From: DASQFQ01 sp963722815
GTDB taxonomy: Bacteria > Actinomycetota > Thermoleophilia > Solirubrobacterales > Solirubrobacteraceae
DNA length: 64,000 nt
Assembly (NCBI GenBank): GCA_963722815.1
Contig: CAVROM010000002.1
Location: 124,001-188,000, forward strand
Direction of reading: 5' to 3'
Positions 1 through 7,037 of the stretch are shown in pieces (position 1 is the stretch's first letter; each line of letters begins with the position of its first letter). Both the position numbers and the translations under genes were made by a program. The notes beneath the pieces are model-generated. The model did not search any database. It worked only from the letters and a program-made list of their open reading frames with translations, and was not told the origin of the DNA.

Positions 1-1
1 C

Positions 2-331
2 GTGGCGGCGGCGGCCGACCGCTTCGTGGTGATCGCGTCGTCGGACAAGGTCGTCGACCGGATCGTCGCGCCGATCCCGCTCGAGCTGCTCGCGTTCGGG
101 CTGCCCGCGACGCTGCGGCTGCTGGAGGCGGCGGAGCTGCGCCACGTGCCGCTCTCGCCCGACGGCGGCGCGATCGCCGACTACTTCGGCGAGGTCCCCG
201 ACCCTGCCTCGGTCGCCGCGCGGCTCTCGGCCACACCGGGGGTCGTCGACCACGGCCTGTTCGGCCCCGAGCTGGTCAGCGACGTGCTGATCGCGCACGG
301 CTCGGAGATCGAGCACCGCACCATCGAGTAG
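2..331 (+). CDS. rpiA: Ribose-5-phosphate isomerase A, C-terminal part
   Basis: Last ~109 residues of RpiA, the cytosolic enzyme that interconverts ribose 5-phosphate and ribulose 5-phosphate in the non-oxidative pentose phosphate pathway. The frame is open to the left edge, so the true start and the N-terminal TGST and DGADE motifs lie outside the window. Visible family landmarks are the strand FVVIASSDKVVD with its lysine, the hydrophobic loop PIPLELLAFG, and the C-terminal signature PGVVDHGLF. These are strong matches to RpiA from memory. The stop codon is followed immediately by a palindromic repeat (332-370). Confidence 0.88.
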   Translation: MAAAADRFVVIASSDKVVDRIVAPIPLELLAFGLPATLRLLEAAELRHVPLSPDGGAIADYFGEVPDPASVAARLSATPGVVDHGLFGPELVSDVLIAHGSEIEHRTIE

Positions 332-370
332 CCCCGCTAGGCACCAAGGTGCCTGGCTTGGCGCCTAGCC
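332..370. repeat. Palindromic repeat A, copy 1 (intergenic)
   Basis: Starts one base after the rpiA stop. Its core is GGCACC-AA-GGTGCC (340-353), extended outward by G-C, C-G, T-G and A-T pairs, followed by the shared tail TGGCTTGGCGCCTAGC. The same layout occurs at 21415-21452 and, inverted, at 52053-52088. In copy 2 the inner stem is GGCAGC/GCTGCC, a compensatory C-G to G-C change. Read on the minus strand this copy would encode GAKPGTLVPSG, close to the peptide encoded by the other two copies. There is no T-tract, so a classical terminator is not supported. Confidence 0.75.
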
Positions 371-420
371 CGATCGGCCCGCGGGAATATCCCGGGGGCA
401 AGGTTCGTTTTGCCGGGGGC

Positions 421-1584
421 ATGCGCGTGCTGATGACCTCGACGCCCGGCGCCGGCCACCTCGGCCCGCTCTTCCCGTTCGCCTTCGCGCTGCGGCGCGC
501 GGGCCACGAGGTGCTGCTCGCCGCGCCGGTCTCCGCCCAGTCGCGGGTCGAGAAGGCCGGGCTCGCCTACCTGAGCTACGCCGACCCGCTCGAGCACCAC
601 CTCGTCCCGCACTGGGAGGCGGCGCGCGTCGCCGGCCCGGAGGAGGCGAACGACATCGTGGTCCGCCAGATCTTCGGCGGCGTCCGGGCGCGCGCGGCGC
701 TGTCCGGGGTCGAGCTGGCGATCGACGCCTGGCGCCCGCACGTGGTGCTGCGCGAGAGCTGCGAGTTCGCCGGCGCCGTCGCCGCGGAGTCGCGCGAGAT
801 CCCGCACGCGCGCGTGGGCGTCGGGCTGGCGCAGACCGAGGACTACGTCATCCGTACCGCGGCCCCGATGGTCGACGAGCTGCGCGCGTGGGCCGGGCTC
901 GAGCCCGACCCGGAGGGCCGCAAGCTCGCCGAGACGCCCTACCTCACGCTGACCCCGCCGGCGCTCGAGGCGCCGGGCGGCCCGCTCCCCGAGCGCATCC
1001 TGCGCTTCCACGACGCCGCGGCGCGCCCGCACCCGGCGCCGGACCCGGACGCGCAGCCGCTCGTGTACGTGACGTTCGGGACGGTCGCGGCCTCGCTCGG
1101 GCTCTTCCCCGGCTTCTACCGCTCGGTGATCGAAGCTCTGGCCGGGCTGCCGGTGCGCATCGTCATGACCGTCGGCGACGCCGCCGACGAGGCCGAGCTC
1201 GGCTCGCTGCCCGCGAACGTCAGCGCCAAGCGCTGGATCCCGCAGGCCGCGATCCTCGCCAAGGCGAGCGCGATGGTGGGCCACGGCGGGTTCGGGACGA
1301 CGACCGGCGCGCTGCTGGCCGGAGTGCCGCAGGTCGTGGTGCCGCTGTTCGCCGACCAGCCCTACAACGCCGCGCGGGTGGAGGACCTCGGCGTCGGCCT
1401 GGTCGCCACGCCGGAGGACCCGGGCTCGATCCGGACCGCCCTCGAGCGCGTGCTCGCCGTGCCGTCGTTCCGCCGCGTCGCCGCGCAGGTGGCCCGCGAG
1501 TCGTTCGCCCTCCCCCCGATCGACGCGGTCGAGTCGTCGCTGCACGAGCTCATCGCGAGCGCGCGCGAGCGGCGCGCGGCCTAG
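421..1584 (+). CDS. GT1-family (UGT/MGT-like) glycosyltransferase
   Basis: 387 residues, GT-B fold, probably transferring an activated sugar to a small hydrophobic acceptor in the cytosol. The N-terminus has the acceptor-domain opening GAGHLGPLFPFAFALRRAGHE. The C-terminal half has the donor-site pattern GHGGFGTTTGALLAGVPQV followed by PLFADQPYNAARVEDLGVG, as in UDP-glucosyltransferase-like and macrolide-type enzymes. I chose the ATG at 421 because an earlier in-frame codon at 349 lies inside repeat A and adds residues unlike the family. A close paralogue lies at 18141-19270. Acceptor and sugar donor cannot be told from sequence. Confidence 0.85.
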   Translation: MRVLMTSTPGAGHLGPLFPFAFALRRAGHEVLLAAPVSAQSRVEKAGLAYLSYADPLEHHLVPHWEAARVAGPEEANDIVVRQIFGGVRARAALSGVELAIDAWRPHVVLRESCEFAGAVAAESREIPHARVGVGLAQTEDYVIRTAAPMVDELRAWAGLEPDPEGRKLAETPYLTLTPPALEAPGGPLPERILRFHDAAARPHPAPDPDAQPLVYVTFGTVAASLGLFPGFYRSVIEALAGLPVRIVMTVGDAADEAELGSLPANVSAKRWIPQAAILAKASAMVGHGGFGTTTGALLAGVPQVVVPLFADQPYNAARVEDLGVGLVATPEDPGSIRTALERVLAVPSFRRVAAQVARESFALPPIDAVESSLHELIASARERRAA

Positions 1585-1605
1585 GCGTTCGCGGCTTGAC
1601 CGGCG

Positions 1606-1774
1606 GACGTCAACGGCTGGCTGGGTAGGACGCGCGTCCAACGCACCGGATTCAAAGTTGTCAAGTTTGGGGCGCTATACGCCCCAAACTTTGCGACTTA
1701 TTCCTTGAGCAATCGTTCTTGGCCCCAAACGCCGCGGCGCTCGCTCCCTTCTCCTCAATGCCAGCCGTTGACGT
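1606..1774. repeat. Convergent-junction hairpin element B, copy 1
   Basis: Intergenic element between the 3' ends of the plus-strand glycosyltransferase and the minus-strand membrane protein. Its ends are a perfect 14 bp inverted repeat, ACGTCAACGGCTGG (1607-1620) and CCAGCCGTTGACGT (1761-1774). The centre is a hairpin with a perfect 12 bp stem, AAGTTTGGGGCG (1663-1674), loop CTATA and CGCCCCAAACTT (1680-1691), extendable through GTTGTC/TGCGAC with wobble pairs. The core is visibly more AT-rich than the flanks. The ends match copies at 36.6 and 55.0 kb; the core does not. No ORF of note. Confidence 0.8.
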
Positions 1775-1777
1775 TCG

Positions 1778-2344
1778 CTAGCGGCTCAACCCCTCGCGCG
1801 CCAGCTCCGCATCCGCGAGCACGCGGTCCGCGGCGCCCGGCGCGCCGAGCGCCCGCAACCGGTGGTAGGGCAGGTGCGCCACCGCGCGCAGCGCCAAGAG
1901 CCGGTCGAGGTCCGGATCTCCCGCGTGGTCGCGCAGCAGCGCACGCAGTGCGGCCGTGTCGCGGCCGCGGCGCCGGCGCGCCGGGCCGTAGATCAGCAGC
2001 AGCGGCAGCACCGGGACGAGGAAGATCGCGAGGCCGAGCAGGATGGCGGCCTTGCGCACGCTGCTGCCGCTGTCGTGCGCCTGATCCTGCGCGGCGCGGC
2101 CGGCGACGATCACCTGGTCGCCCGCCTCCTTGAACACGGTGCCGACCACCGGCACGTCGACGTCGCGGATCGACTCGCCGGTCCGCACCACCGCGGCGCC
2201 GGCGCCCTCGGCCGAGTGGGTGACCTCGCTGACCTTGTCGAGCGCGCGGCCCGCCGTCCACCCCGCCAGCGCCCACACGATCACCCAGGTGACCACGAGG
2301 GCGTCGGCGAACGCGCGGCGGCGCGGGTGCAGGAGCCAGTCCAT
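1778..2344 (-). CDS. Two-pass membrane protein of unknown function
   Basis: 188 residues, not recognised. One hydrophobic helix lies near residues 12-33 (ADALVVTWVIVWALAGWTAG) and a second near 100-118 (AAILLGLAIFLVPVLPLLLI). A ~65-residue region predicted outside the membrane lies between them. The second helix is followed by the basic RRRRGR, so the loop is probably external and both ends cytosolic. The last 70 residues are soluble, with repeated leucine and arginine. The stop codon directly abuts hairpin element B. It is divergent to msrA and probably shares a compact promoter with it (2352-2361). Confidence 0.7.
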   Translation of the reverse strand: MDWLLHPRRRAFADALVVTWVIVWALAGWTAGRALDKVSEVTHSAEGAGAAVVRTGESIRDVDVPVVGTVFKEAGDQVIVAGRAAQDQAHDSGSSVRKAAILLGLAIFLVPVLPLLLIYGPARRRRGRDTAALRALLRDHAGDPDLDRLLALRAVAHLPYHRLRALGAPGAADRVLADAELAREGLSR

Positions 2345-2351
2345 GGCCCCG

Positions 2352-2361
2352 CGTGTACCCG
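2352..2361. promoter_or_regulatory. Possible degenerate bidirectional -10 region
   Basis: CGTGTACCCG places a TACACG box 7 bases before the minus-strand ATG at 2344. A TACCCG box lies 9 bases before the plus-strand GTG at 2371, and the two boxes share the central TA. This is the geometry of the four clearer ANNNTANNNT sites in the window, but both outer conserved T residues are missing, so it is a weak call. Confidence 0.3.
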
Positions 2362-2370
2362 CGTGCCATC

Positions 2371-2892
2371 GTGTTCATCGTGAACGAGACCGCGATCTTC
2401 GCCGCCGGCTGCTTCTGGGGTGTGGAGGCCGAGTTCCGCCGCGCCGACGGCGTCACCGCCACCCGCGTCGGCTACACCGGCGGCCGCACCGAGCACCCGA
2501 GCTACCGCCAGGTCTGCGGGCACCGCACCGGCCACGCCGAGGCCGTCGAGGTCACCTTCGACCCGGAGCAGGTCAGCTACGAGGATCTGCTCGAGCGCTT
2601 CTGGGCCGCCCACGATCCGACCACCCGCAACCGCCAGGGCGTCGACATCGGCTCCCAGTACCGCTCCGCGATCTTCTTCACCTCACCCGAGCAGGAAGCG
2701 GCCGCGACCAGTTCGCGCGACGAGCAGCAGGCGCAGCTCGAGCAGAACGGCGGCCGCGGCCTGCTCAAGCACCGGCGCCGGATCGTCACCCAGATCGAGC
2801 CCGCCACCACGTTCTGGCCCGCCGAGGACTACCACCAGCAGTACCTCGAGAAGCGCGGCCAGGCGACCTGCGCCGTCGAGCTGCGGGCCTAG
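2371..2892 (+). CDS. msrA: Peptide methionine sulfoxide reductase A
   Basis: Reduces methionine-S-sulfoxide in proteins and free methionine, an oxidative-stress repair enzyme acting in the cytosol. The catalytic signature GCFWG is present with the nucleophilic cysteine at about residue 14, followed by RVGYTGG, HAEAVEVTFDP and the C-terminal segment FWPAEDYHQQYLEKR. Length is normal for a single-domain MsrA. In-frame GTG codons at 2353, 2371 and 2380 could all start it. I prefer 2371 because it fits the promoter spacing seen elsewhere, but 2380 would give the tightest family N-terminus. The 3' end overlaps the convergent channel-like gene by 4 bases. Confidence 0.93.
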   Translation: MFIVNETAIFAAGCFWGVEAEFRRADGVTATRVGYTGGRTEHPSYRQVCGHRTGHAEAVEVTFDPEQVSYEDLLERFWAAHDPTTRNRQGVDIGSQYRSAIFFTSPEQEAAATSSRDEQQAQLEQNGGRGLLKHRRRIVTQIEPATTFWPAEDYHQQYLEKRGQATCAVELRA

Positions 2893-3287
2893 AGCTGCTC
2901 CGGCTGGGCGTGTCCTTCCAGGTGGCGCGCGTGGAAGAACGCGGCGAACGAGCCGGCCGCCGTCGCCACGATCGAGATCGACCACACCTCGAGCAGGATG
3001 TCGAGCACCCGGCCCGGCGTCGTCACCGGGTTCGCCATCTGCGAGGCGACCGTGGTCAGCTGCGCCGTGACCCAGAACAGCGCGCCGCCGAGGTCGTCGA
3101 AGCCGGAGCCCTTCGCGCCGCCCTCGAACCAGTACATGAACGCGGTGCCTACCACGTCGACCACCAGCGTCAACGCGACCAGCAGCGTCAGCCGCGCGCG
3201 CAGGAACTGGTGCGTGACGGTCGAGCCGCGCACGACCATCCGGGCTTCCCTCGTCATGTGCGACACCGTCGGGCGGACCGTGGTCAT
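2889..3287 (-). CDS. Two-helix channel-like protein with altered selectivity filter
   Basis: 132 residues with the layout of a 2TM potassium channel (Ion_trans_2 type). Outer helix near residues 31-53 (ARLTLLVALTLVVDVVGTAF), pore helix and filter region LFWVTAQLTTVASQ, then MANPVTTPGRVLDILLE leading into inner helix 2. The NPVTTPGR segment matches what follows the TVGYG filter in K+ channels, but here the filter reads TVASQ. Potassium selectivity is therefore not supported, and the protein may be a different channel or a non-conducting relative. Its ATG overlaps the ppx stop in ATGA (3284-3287), implying translational coupling. Confidence 0.7.
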   Translation of the reverse strand: MTTVRPTVSHMTREARMVVRGSTVTHQFLRARLTLLVALTLVVDVVGTAFMYWFEGGAKGSGFDDLGGALFWVTAQLTTVASQMANPVTTPGRVLDILLEVWSISIVATAAGSFAAFFHARHLEGHAQPEQL

Positions 3288-4804
3288 GCGCTGACCCCCA
3301 GCTCGCGCCCGAACGCGCGCTCGAACAGCTCGCTCTGGCGCTGGGCCGCCCAGCACGCGACCGTCACGTCCTCGTCGGCCTCGAGCGACAGCTGGACGTG
3401 GCCGTCGTCGACGCCGACGTGCGCCGCGCGCACCACCTGATCGCGCGAGCGCTCGAGCTGCTCGCCGACCCGGATCAGCGCCGCGCAGCGGGCGAGCAGG
3501 TCGTCGTCGCCCGCGTGCGTCAGCGGCGACGCCCACCCCAGCGACGGGTTGCCCTTGCGGTGATAGCGCGCCATCTGGCCGATCAGCGCGGTCTCGCGCG
3601 TCGTGTAGCCGGGCAGCCCGGCGTTGAGGATCAGGTAGCGCGAGTGCTTGTGGTGGTCGTCGTAGTCGACCGCCGTGCCGATGTCGTGCAGCATCGCGGC
3701 CGCCCACAAGAGCTCCCGCTCGAGGGCATCACCCGGGTGCACGCCGGCCTCGCCGAGCGCGTCCCACATCGAGAGCGCCAGCCGCGCGACGTGCTCGACG
3801 TGCACGAAGTCGGTGTCGTAGGTGGCCGCGAGGTTGAGCACGCTGTGGCGCCGCACGTCGTCGAACAGCGGCGGGTCGCGGCCCTCGAGCAGCTCGGAGT
3901 AGAAGACGCCCTCGCGCAGGCCCGCCTCGGTCACCTCCAGCGCCTCGAAGCCGCCCAGCTCCATCACCGTCTGCACCGCCACCGCGCCGGCCAGGATCAG
4001 ATCGCCGCGCTCGGGCTTGATGCCCGGGACCGCGCCGCGCTCGTCCGGCGACATGTCCGCGAAGCGCTCGACGAGATGGTCCAGCGCGCCCCGCTCGAGC
4101 AGGAAGCCCTGGACGCCGAACGACGGCTTGTCCGCCGCCAGCTCCGCCGCCGCGGCCAGGTTGCGCACCGTGCCGCCGATCCCCGCCAGCCGCCCGCCCT
4201 CGGCCAGCCACTCCGCGCTCCCGAGCTCCTCCGCCAGATGCGCCCGCAGCGCCTTGAGCTGCTTGCCCTTGGCCTTGTCGCCGGGCAAGAAGCGCTCGGT
4301 CATGCGCACCGAGCCGAGCGGCCACGAGCGCATGTCCAGCGCCTGGCGCTCCCGCACGTGGCTGAGCTGCAGCGAGCCGCCGCCGAGGTCGAGCGCGACG
4401 CCGTCGTCGAGCATCGTCGAGTTGACCGCCGCGAGGTAGCCGTAGCGCGCCTCCTCCTCGGGCGCGAGCACCTCGATCTCGAGCCCTGAGCGCTTGCGGG
4501 CCGCCGCCAGGAAGTCCTCCTGGTTGGTCGCGTCGCGGATCGCCGAGGTGGCGACCGGGCGCACATCGTCGATCCCGGTGGCGCGGCAGAAGTGCGCGAA
4601 CAGCTCGATCGTCTCGAGCGCGCGCTCCATCGGCTCCTCCTGCAGCTCGCCCGCCGCATCGAGCCCCGCGCCCACGCGCACCGACTCGTGGATCTCGTCG
4701 GTCCGGCGCCACCAGCCGTGGCCGCCGTGCTCGCCCCACGTGAACACGACCAGGCGGAACGAGTTCGACCCGAGGTCGATCACCGCCAGGCGCCGGTCGC
4801 TCAC
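3284..4804 (-). CDS. ppx: Ppx/GppA exopolyphosphatase with C-terminal HD domain
   Basis: 506 residues. It should hydrolyse terminal phosphates of polyphosphate, or the 5'-phosphate of pppGpp; the two activities cannot be separated by sequence. The N-terminal ASKHA fold shows IDLGSNSFRLVVF, the conserved E in LAPEEEARYGYLAA and the phosphate loop LDLGGGSLQLSHV. A C-terminal HD-type domain has LLWAAAMLHDIGTAVDYDDH followed by KHSRY, giving H and D metal ligands. The GTG start at 4804 is set 7 bases after a TACCGT box. It is the first gene of a two-gene unit with the channel-like protein, so polyphosphate turnover and ion flux may be linked (inference). Confidence 0.88.
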   Translation of the reverse strand: MSDRRLAVIDLGSNSFRLVVFTWGEHGGHGWWRRTDEIHESVRVGAGLDAAGELQEEPMERALETIELFAHFCRATGIDDVRPVATSAIRDATNQEDFLAAARKRSGLEIEVLAPEEEARYGYLAAVNSTMLDDGVALDLGGGSLQLSHVRERQALDMRSWPLGSVRMTERFLPGDKAKGKQLKALRAHLAEELGSAEWLAEGGRLAGIGGTVRNLAAAAELAADKPSFGVQGFLLERGALDHLVERFADMSPDERGAVPGIKPERGDLILAGAVAVQTVMELGGFEALEVTEAGLREGVFYSELLEGRDPPLFDDVRRHSVLNLAATYDTDFVHVEHVARLALSMWDALGEAGVHPGDALERELLWAAAMLHDIGTAVDYDDHHKHSRYLILNAGLPGYTTRETALIGQMARYHRKGNPSLGWASPLTHAGDDDLLARCAALIRVGEQLERSRDQVVRAAHVGVDDGHVQLSLEADEDVTVACWAAQRQSELFERAFGRELGVSA

Positions 4805-4811
4805 CCGAGGA

Positions 4812-4817
4812 ACGGTA
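4812..4817 (-). promoter_or_regulatory. -10 box for ppx, leaderless spacing
   Basis: TACCGT on the minus strand, 7 bases before the GTG start of ppx. It matches the TANNNT box found at the same distance before other operon heads here, so transcription would start at or within a base or two of the start codon. No clear -35 box is seen. Confidence 0.5.
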
Positions 4818-4826
4818 CGTGAGCGA

Positions 4827-6950
4827 TCAGCGGCAGCGCTGCGCGTAGCGGCAGGCGACGGCGCGCGGCTGCTCGACCGGGCCGCCGGCGTCGATCGACC
4901 AGGCGAGGCGGATGAACTGCGCGTGCGTCCAAGCCAGCGGCGTCGCGGAGAGCGTGCCCGTGCCCGGCGCGGCGCCCGGCGGAGGCTGGTCGTCCCAGAC
5001 CTGCTCGGGCAGCATCTCGCCCGCGCTCGCGGTCGTGGCGATGGAATCGAGGCGCTTTGCCGCCGTGCGGCGGTCGCCCATGGCGAGCTCGTACTCGCCG
5101 CGCTCGCCGGCGAGCAGCGGCCACAGCCGGCCGCGGTTGCCGTCGCCCGGGAACGGGCTGCCGTCGGCCGTCTCGCCGTAGCCGTCGAAGTTGTAGCGGT
5201 GCCAGAACTGCCCGTTCGGCGTCGTCACGCCGAGCTCGCGGTCCACCACCGGCAGCGTCGAGCGGATGTCGGGGTCGTCGGCGCGCTTGACCCCCAGCCG
5301 CACCAGCTCGAGGAAGCTGGTGTCGACGACGCGCCGCTGGTCGATCGTCGGCCCGCCGTCGCCGATCGTGTACTCCGTGCCCGCGTTCGCGTTGCCGTCG
5401 GTGGTGACGCGGAGGTAATACGGCTGCGAGGAGAGCGGGCCGTTGGTCGTGCGCGTCCAGCCCGCGACCTTGCGCTGCCACTCGTCCGCCATCGCGCGGT
5501 AGTTGCCGGCCGCGGCGGTCGCGCCGTTGCGATCCGCGATGTCGGCGGCACAGATCAGCGCGGCGATCTCGGCTGCGATCGTCGCCGGCGAGTACCAGTC
5601 GTCGGTGTTCTCCCAGCGCTCCTGCGAGGTCGGGCCCTGCGCGAGGATGCAGGCGGCGGCGCGCTCGACGTGGCGCCAGGTCTCCGGATCGCTGCGCCCG
5701 AGCTGCGAGGCGAGCAGGATCGGGTCGGCAACCTCGTCGAGCTGCAGGCCGGTCCAGTACGGTCGGCCGTCGACCCGCGTGTTCTGCGGGAGGCATCCGT
5801 CGGCGGCCTGCTGATGCGTCCACAGGTAGTCGAGCGAGCGGCCCGCCGCAGCGCGGTCGCCGGCCGCGATCTGCGCGGTCGCCACCTGGTAGAGGTCGCG
5901 CGACCACACGAGGTGGTAGGGCCCGGAGTCCTCGAGCGTCCCCCAGACCCAGGCCATCGACGGCGACGCGATGCCCGCGCCCCGGTAGGTCTTGTCCTCG
6001 AGACCGGCCAGCACCATCGCCGAGACGTCGTAGAGCCGCTTGTGACCGGCGGCGCTGCGCGGCCGCGGCAGCCGGCCGAGGTAGGCGTGCCAGCCCCCCG
6101 CGTAGCGGCGCGCAGCCGTCCGGAAGCCGCCGCGGAGCGCGGCGCCGGCGGTGCTCGAGGCCGCGCCCGCGGAGGCGCCGAACCCGAGCGAGAGCGTGGC
6201 GCGCCGATGGCCGGGCCGCCCCGTCACGGGCAGCGCGGCGATCTGGGCGACGTTGCCCTTGGCCGCGGCGCGGGCGTAGGTCCAGTCCATCCGGAAGTCG
6301 TCGCGAAGGTCCGTCCAGCCGTCGCTATTGCCCAGGTAGCCGCTCGACACGCGCGTCGGGGCGGGCTTGCTCACGAGCGCCGAGGCGAGCGTGTCGTCGC
6401 GCGCGACCAGCGCGTGGCCGCGCGTCTCGCCGACGTCGTCGTTGCCGGTGTTGGAGAGCGCCGGGTCGAGCAGCGCGTAGAGCTTGTACGGGCGCCCGGT
6501 GAGCGACTCGAGGCGGACGTTGACGAGGACCGCCGAGCGGCGCGGGTCGGTCACGTAGGTCTTGGTGATCCGCCAGCGGCCGGAGCGGGCCGTGTTGACC
6601 TGCCGGTACGTGAGGCTGCGCGGATCGCGGAGCACGATGCGGTGCGTGGCGTCCTCGCGCTCGCGCTCGGCGAACGACTTCCCGTCGGTCACCACGAACT
6701 GCAGGTCGCGGAGGCTCGGGGTGCTGAGATCGGGCGCGTAGATCTCGGTCAGCTCGCCGTCGTCGAGCGTGAGCCACGCCCGGCTGGCCGTGCCCGTCGC
6801 GGTGCCGATCCCGTCCTTGTCGCCCTCGGTCCAGGTCGCGAGGTCACCCGGAGCACCGGGTGCGTCAGCGGCTCGCGCGCCGCCGGGGACGGCGAGCAGC
6901 GCGAGCGCGAATGCGCCGAGCACCGCGAGGCGTCGGGACGAGAATCCCAC
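4827..6950 (-). CDS. Secreted GH15-type glucoamylase/glucodextranase
   Basis: 707 residues. A signal peptide (LAVLGAFALALLAVPGGARAA) indicates export. The N-terminal ~270 residues form a beta-rich domain like the N domain of bacterial glucodextranase and glucoamylase. Residues ~290-690 form the (alpha/alpha)6 barrel. Recognisable pieces are GPYHLVWSRDLYQVA, DGCLPQNTRVDGRPYW, LDEVADPI, ENTDDWYSP and, near the end, MLPEQVWDDQPPPG, which carries a catalytic glutamate. It should release glucose from alpha-glucans outside the cell. It stands alone, divergent to the secreted M36 peptidase. Confidence 0.87.
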   Translation of the reverse strand: MGFSSRRLAVLGAFALALLAVPGGARAADAPGAPGDLATWTEGDKDGIGTATGTASRAWLTLDDGELTEIYAPDLSTPSLRDLQFVVTDGKSFAEREREDATHRIVLRDPRSLTYRQVNTARSGRWRITKTYVTDPRRSAVLVNVRLESLTGRPYKLYALLDPALSNTGNDDVGETRGHALVARDDTLASALVSKPAPTRVSSGYLGNSDGWTDLRDDFRMDWTYARAAAKGNVAQIAALPVTGRPGHRRATLSLGFGASAGAASSTAGAALRGGFRTAARRYAGGWHAYLGRLPRPRSAAGHKRLYDVSAMVLAGLEDKTYRGAGIASPSMAWVWGTLEDSGPYHLVWSRDLYQVATAQIAAGDRAAAGRSLDYLWTHQQAADGCLPQNTRVDGRPYWTGLQLDEVADPILLASQLGRSDPETWRHVERAAACILAQGPTSQERWENTDDWYSPATIAAEIAALICAADIADRNGATAAAGNYRAMADEWQRKVAGWTRTTNGPLSSQPYYLRVTTDGNANAGTEYTIGDGGPTIDQRRVVDTSFLELVRLGVKRADDPDIRSTLPVVDRELGVTTPNGQFWHRYNFDGYGETADGSPFPGDGNRGRLWPLLAGERGEYELAMGDRRTAAKRLDSIATTASAGEMLPEQVWDDQPPPGAAPGTGTLSATPLAWTHAQFIRLAWSIDAGGPVEQPRAVACRYAQRCR

Positions 6951-7037
6951 CGCCGCGCTCGTACCCCGTCAGGTGCGGCTCAATCTTGGACTCGACGTCA
7001 GTAGGGTGCCAGCGTTCTGGAACGACGGGGGGTCGGT

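Noticed and set aside
340..353. Repeat A copy 1 as rho-independent terminator of rpiA
   Set aside because: Hairpin lacks a T-tract and the same hairpin is found inside coding regions, so termination is not its defining role.
337..1641. Long antisense open frame over the glycosyltransferase
   Set aside because: Arg/Gly/Ala-rich composition typical of a GC-rich shadow frame; the plus-strand frame has clear family motifs.
4494..7004. 836-codon plus-strand open frame
   Set aside because: Runs antisense to ppx and the GH15 gene, low-complexity R/A/V composition, no domain; shadow of real genes.
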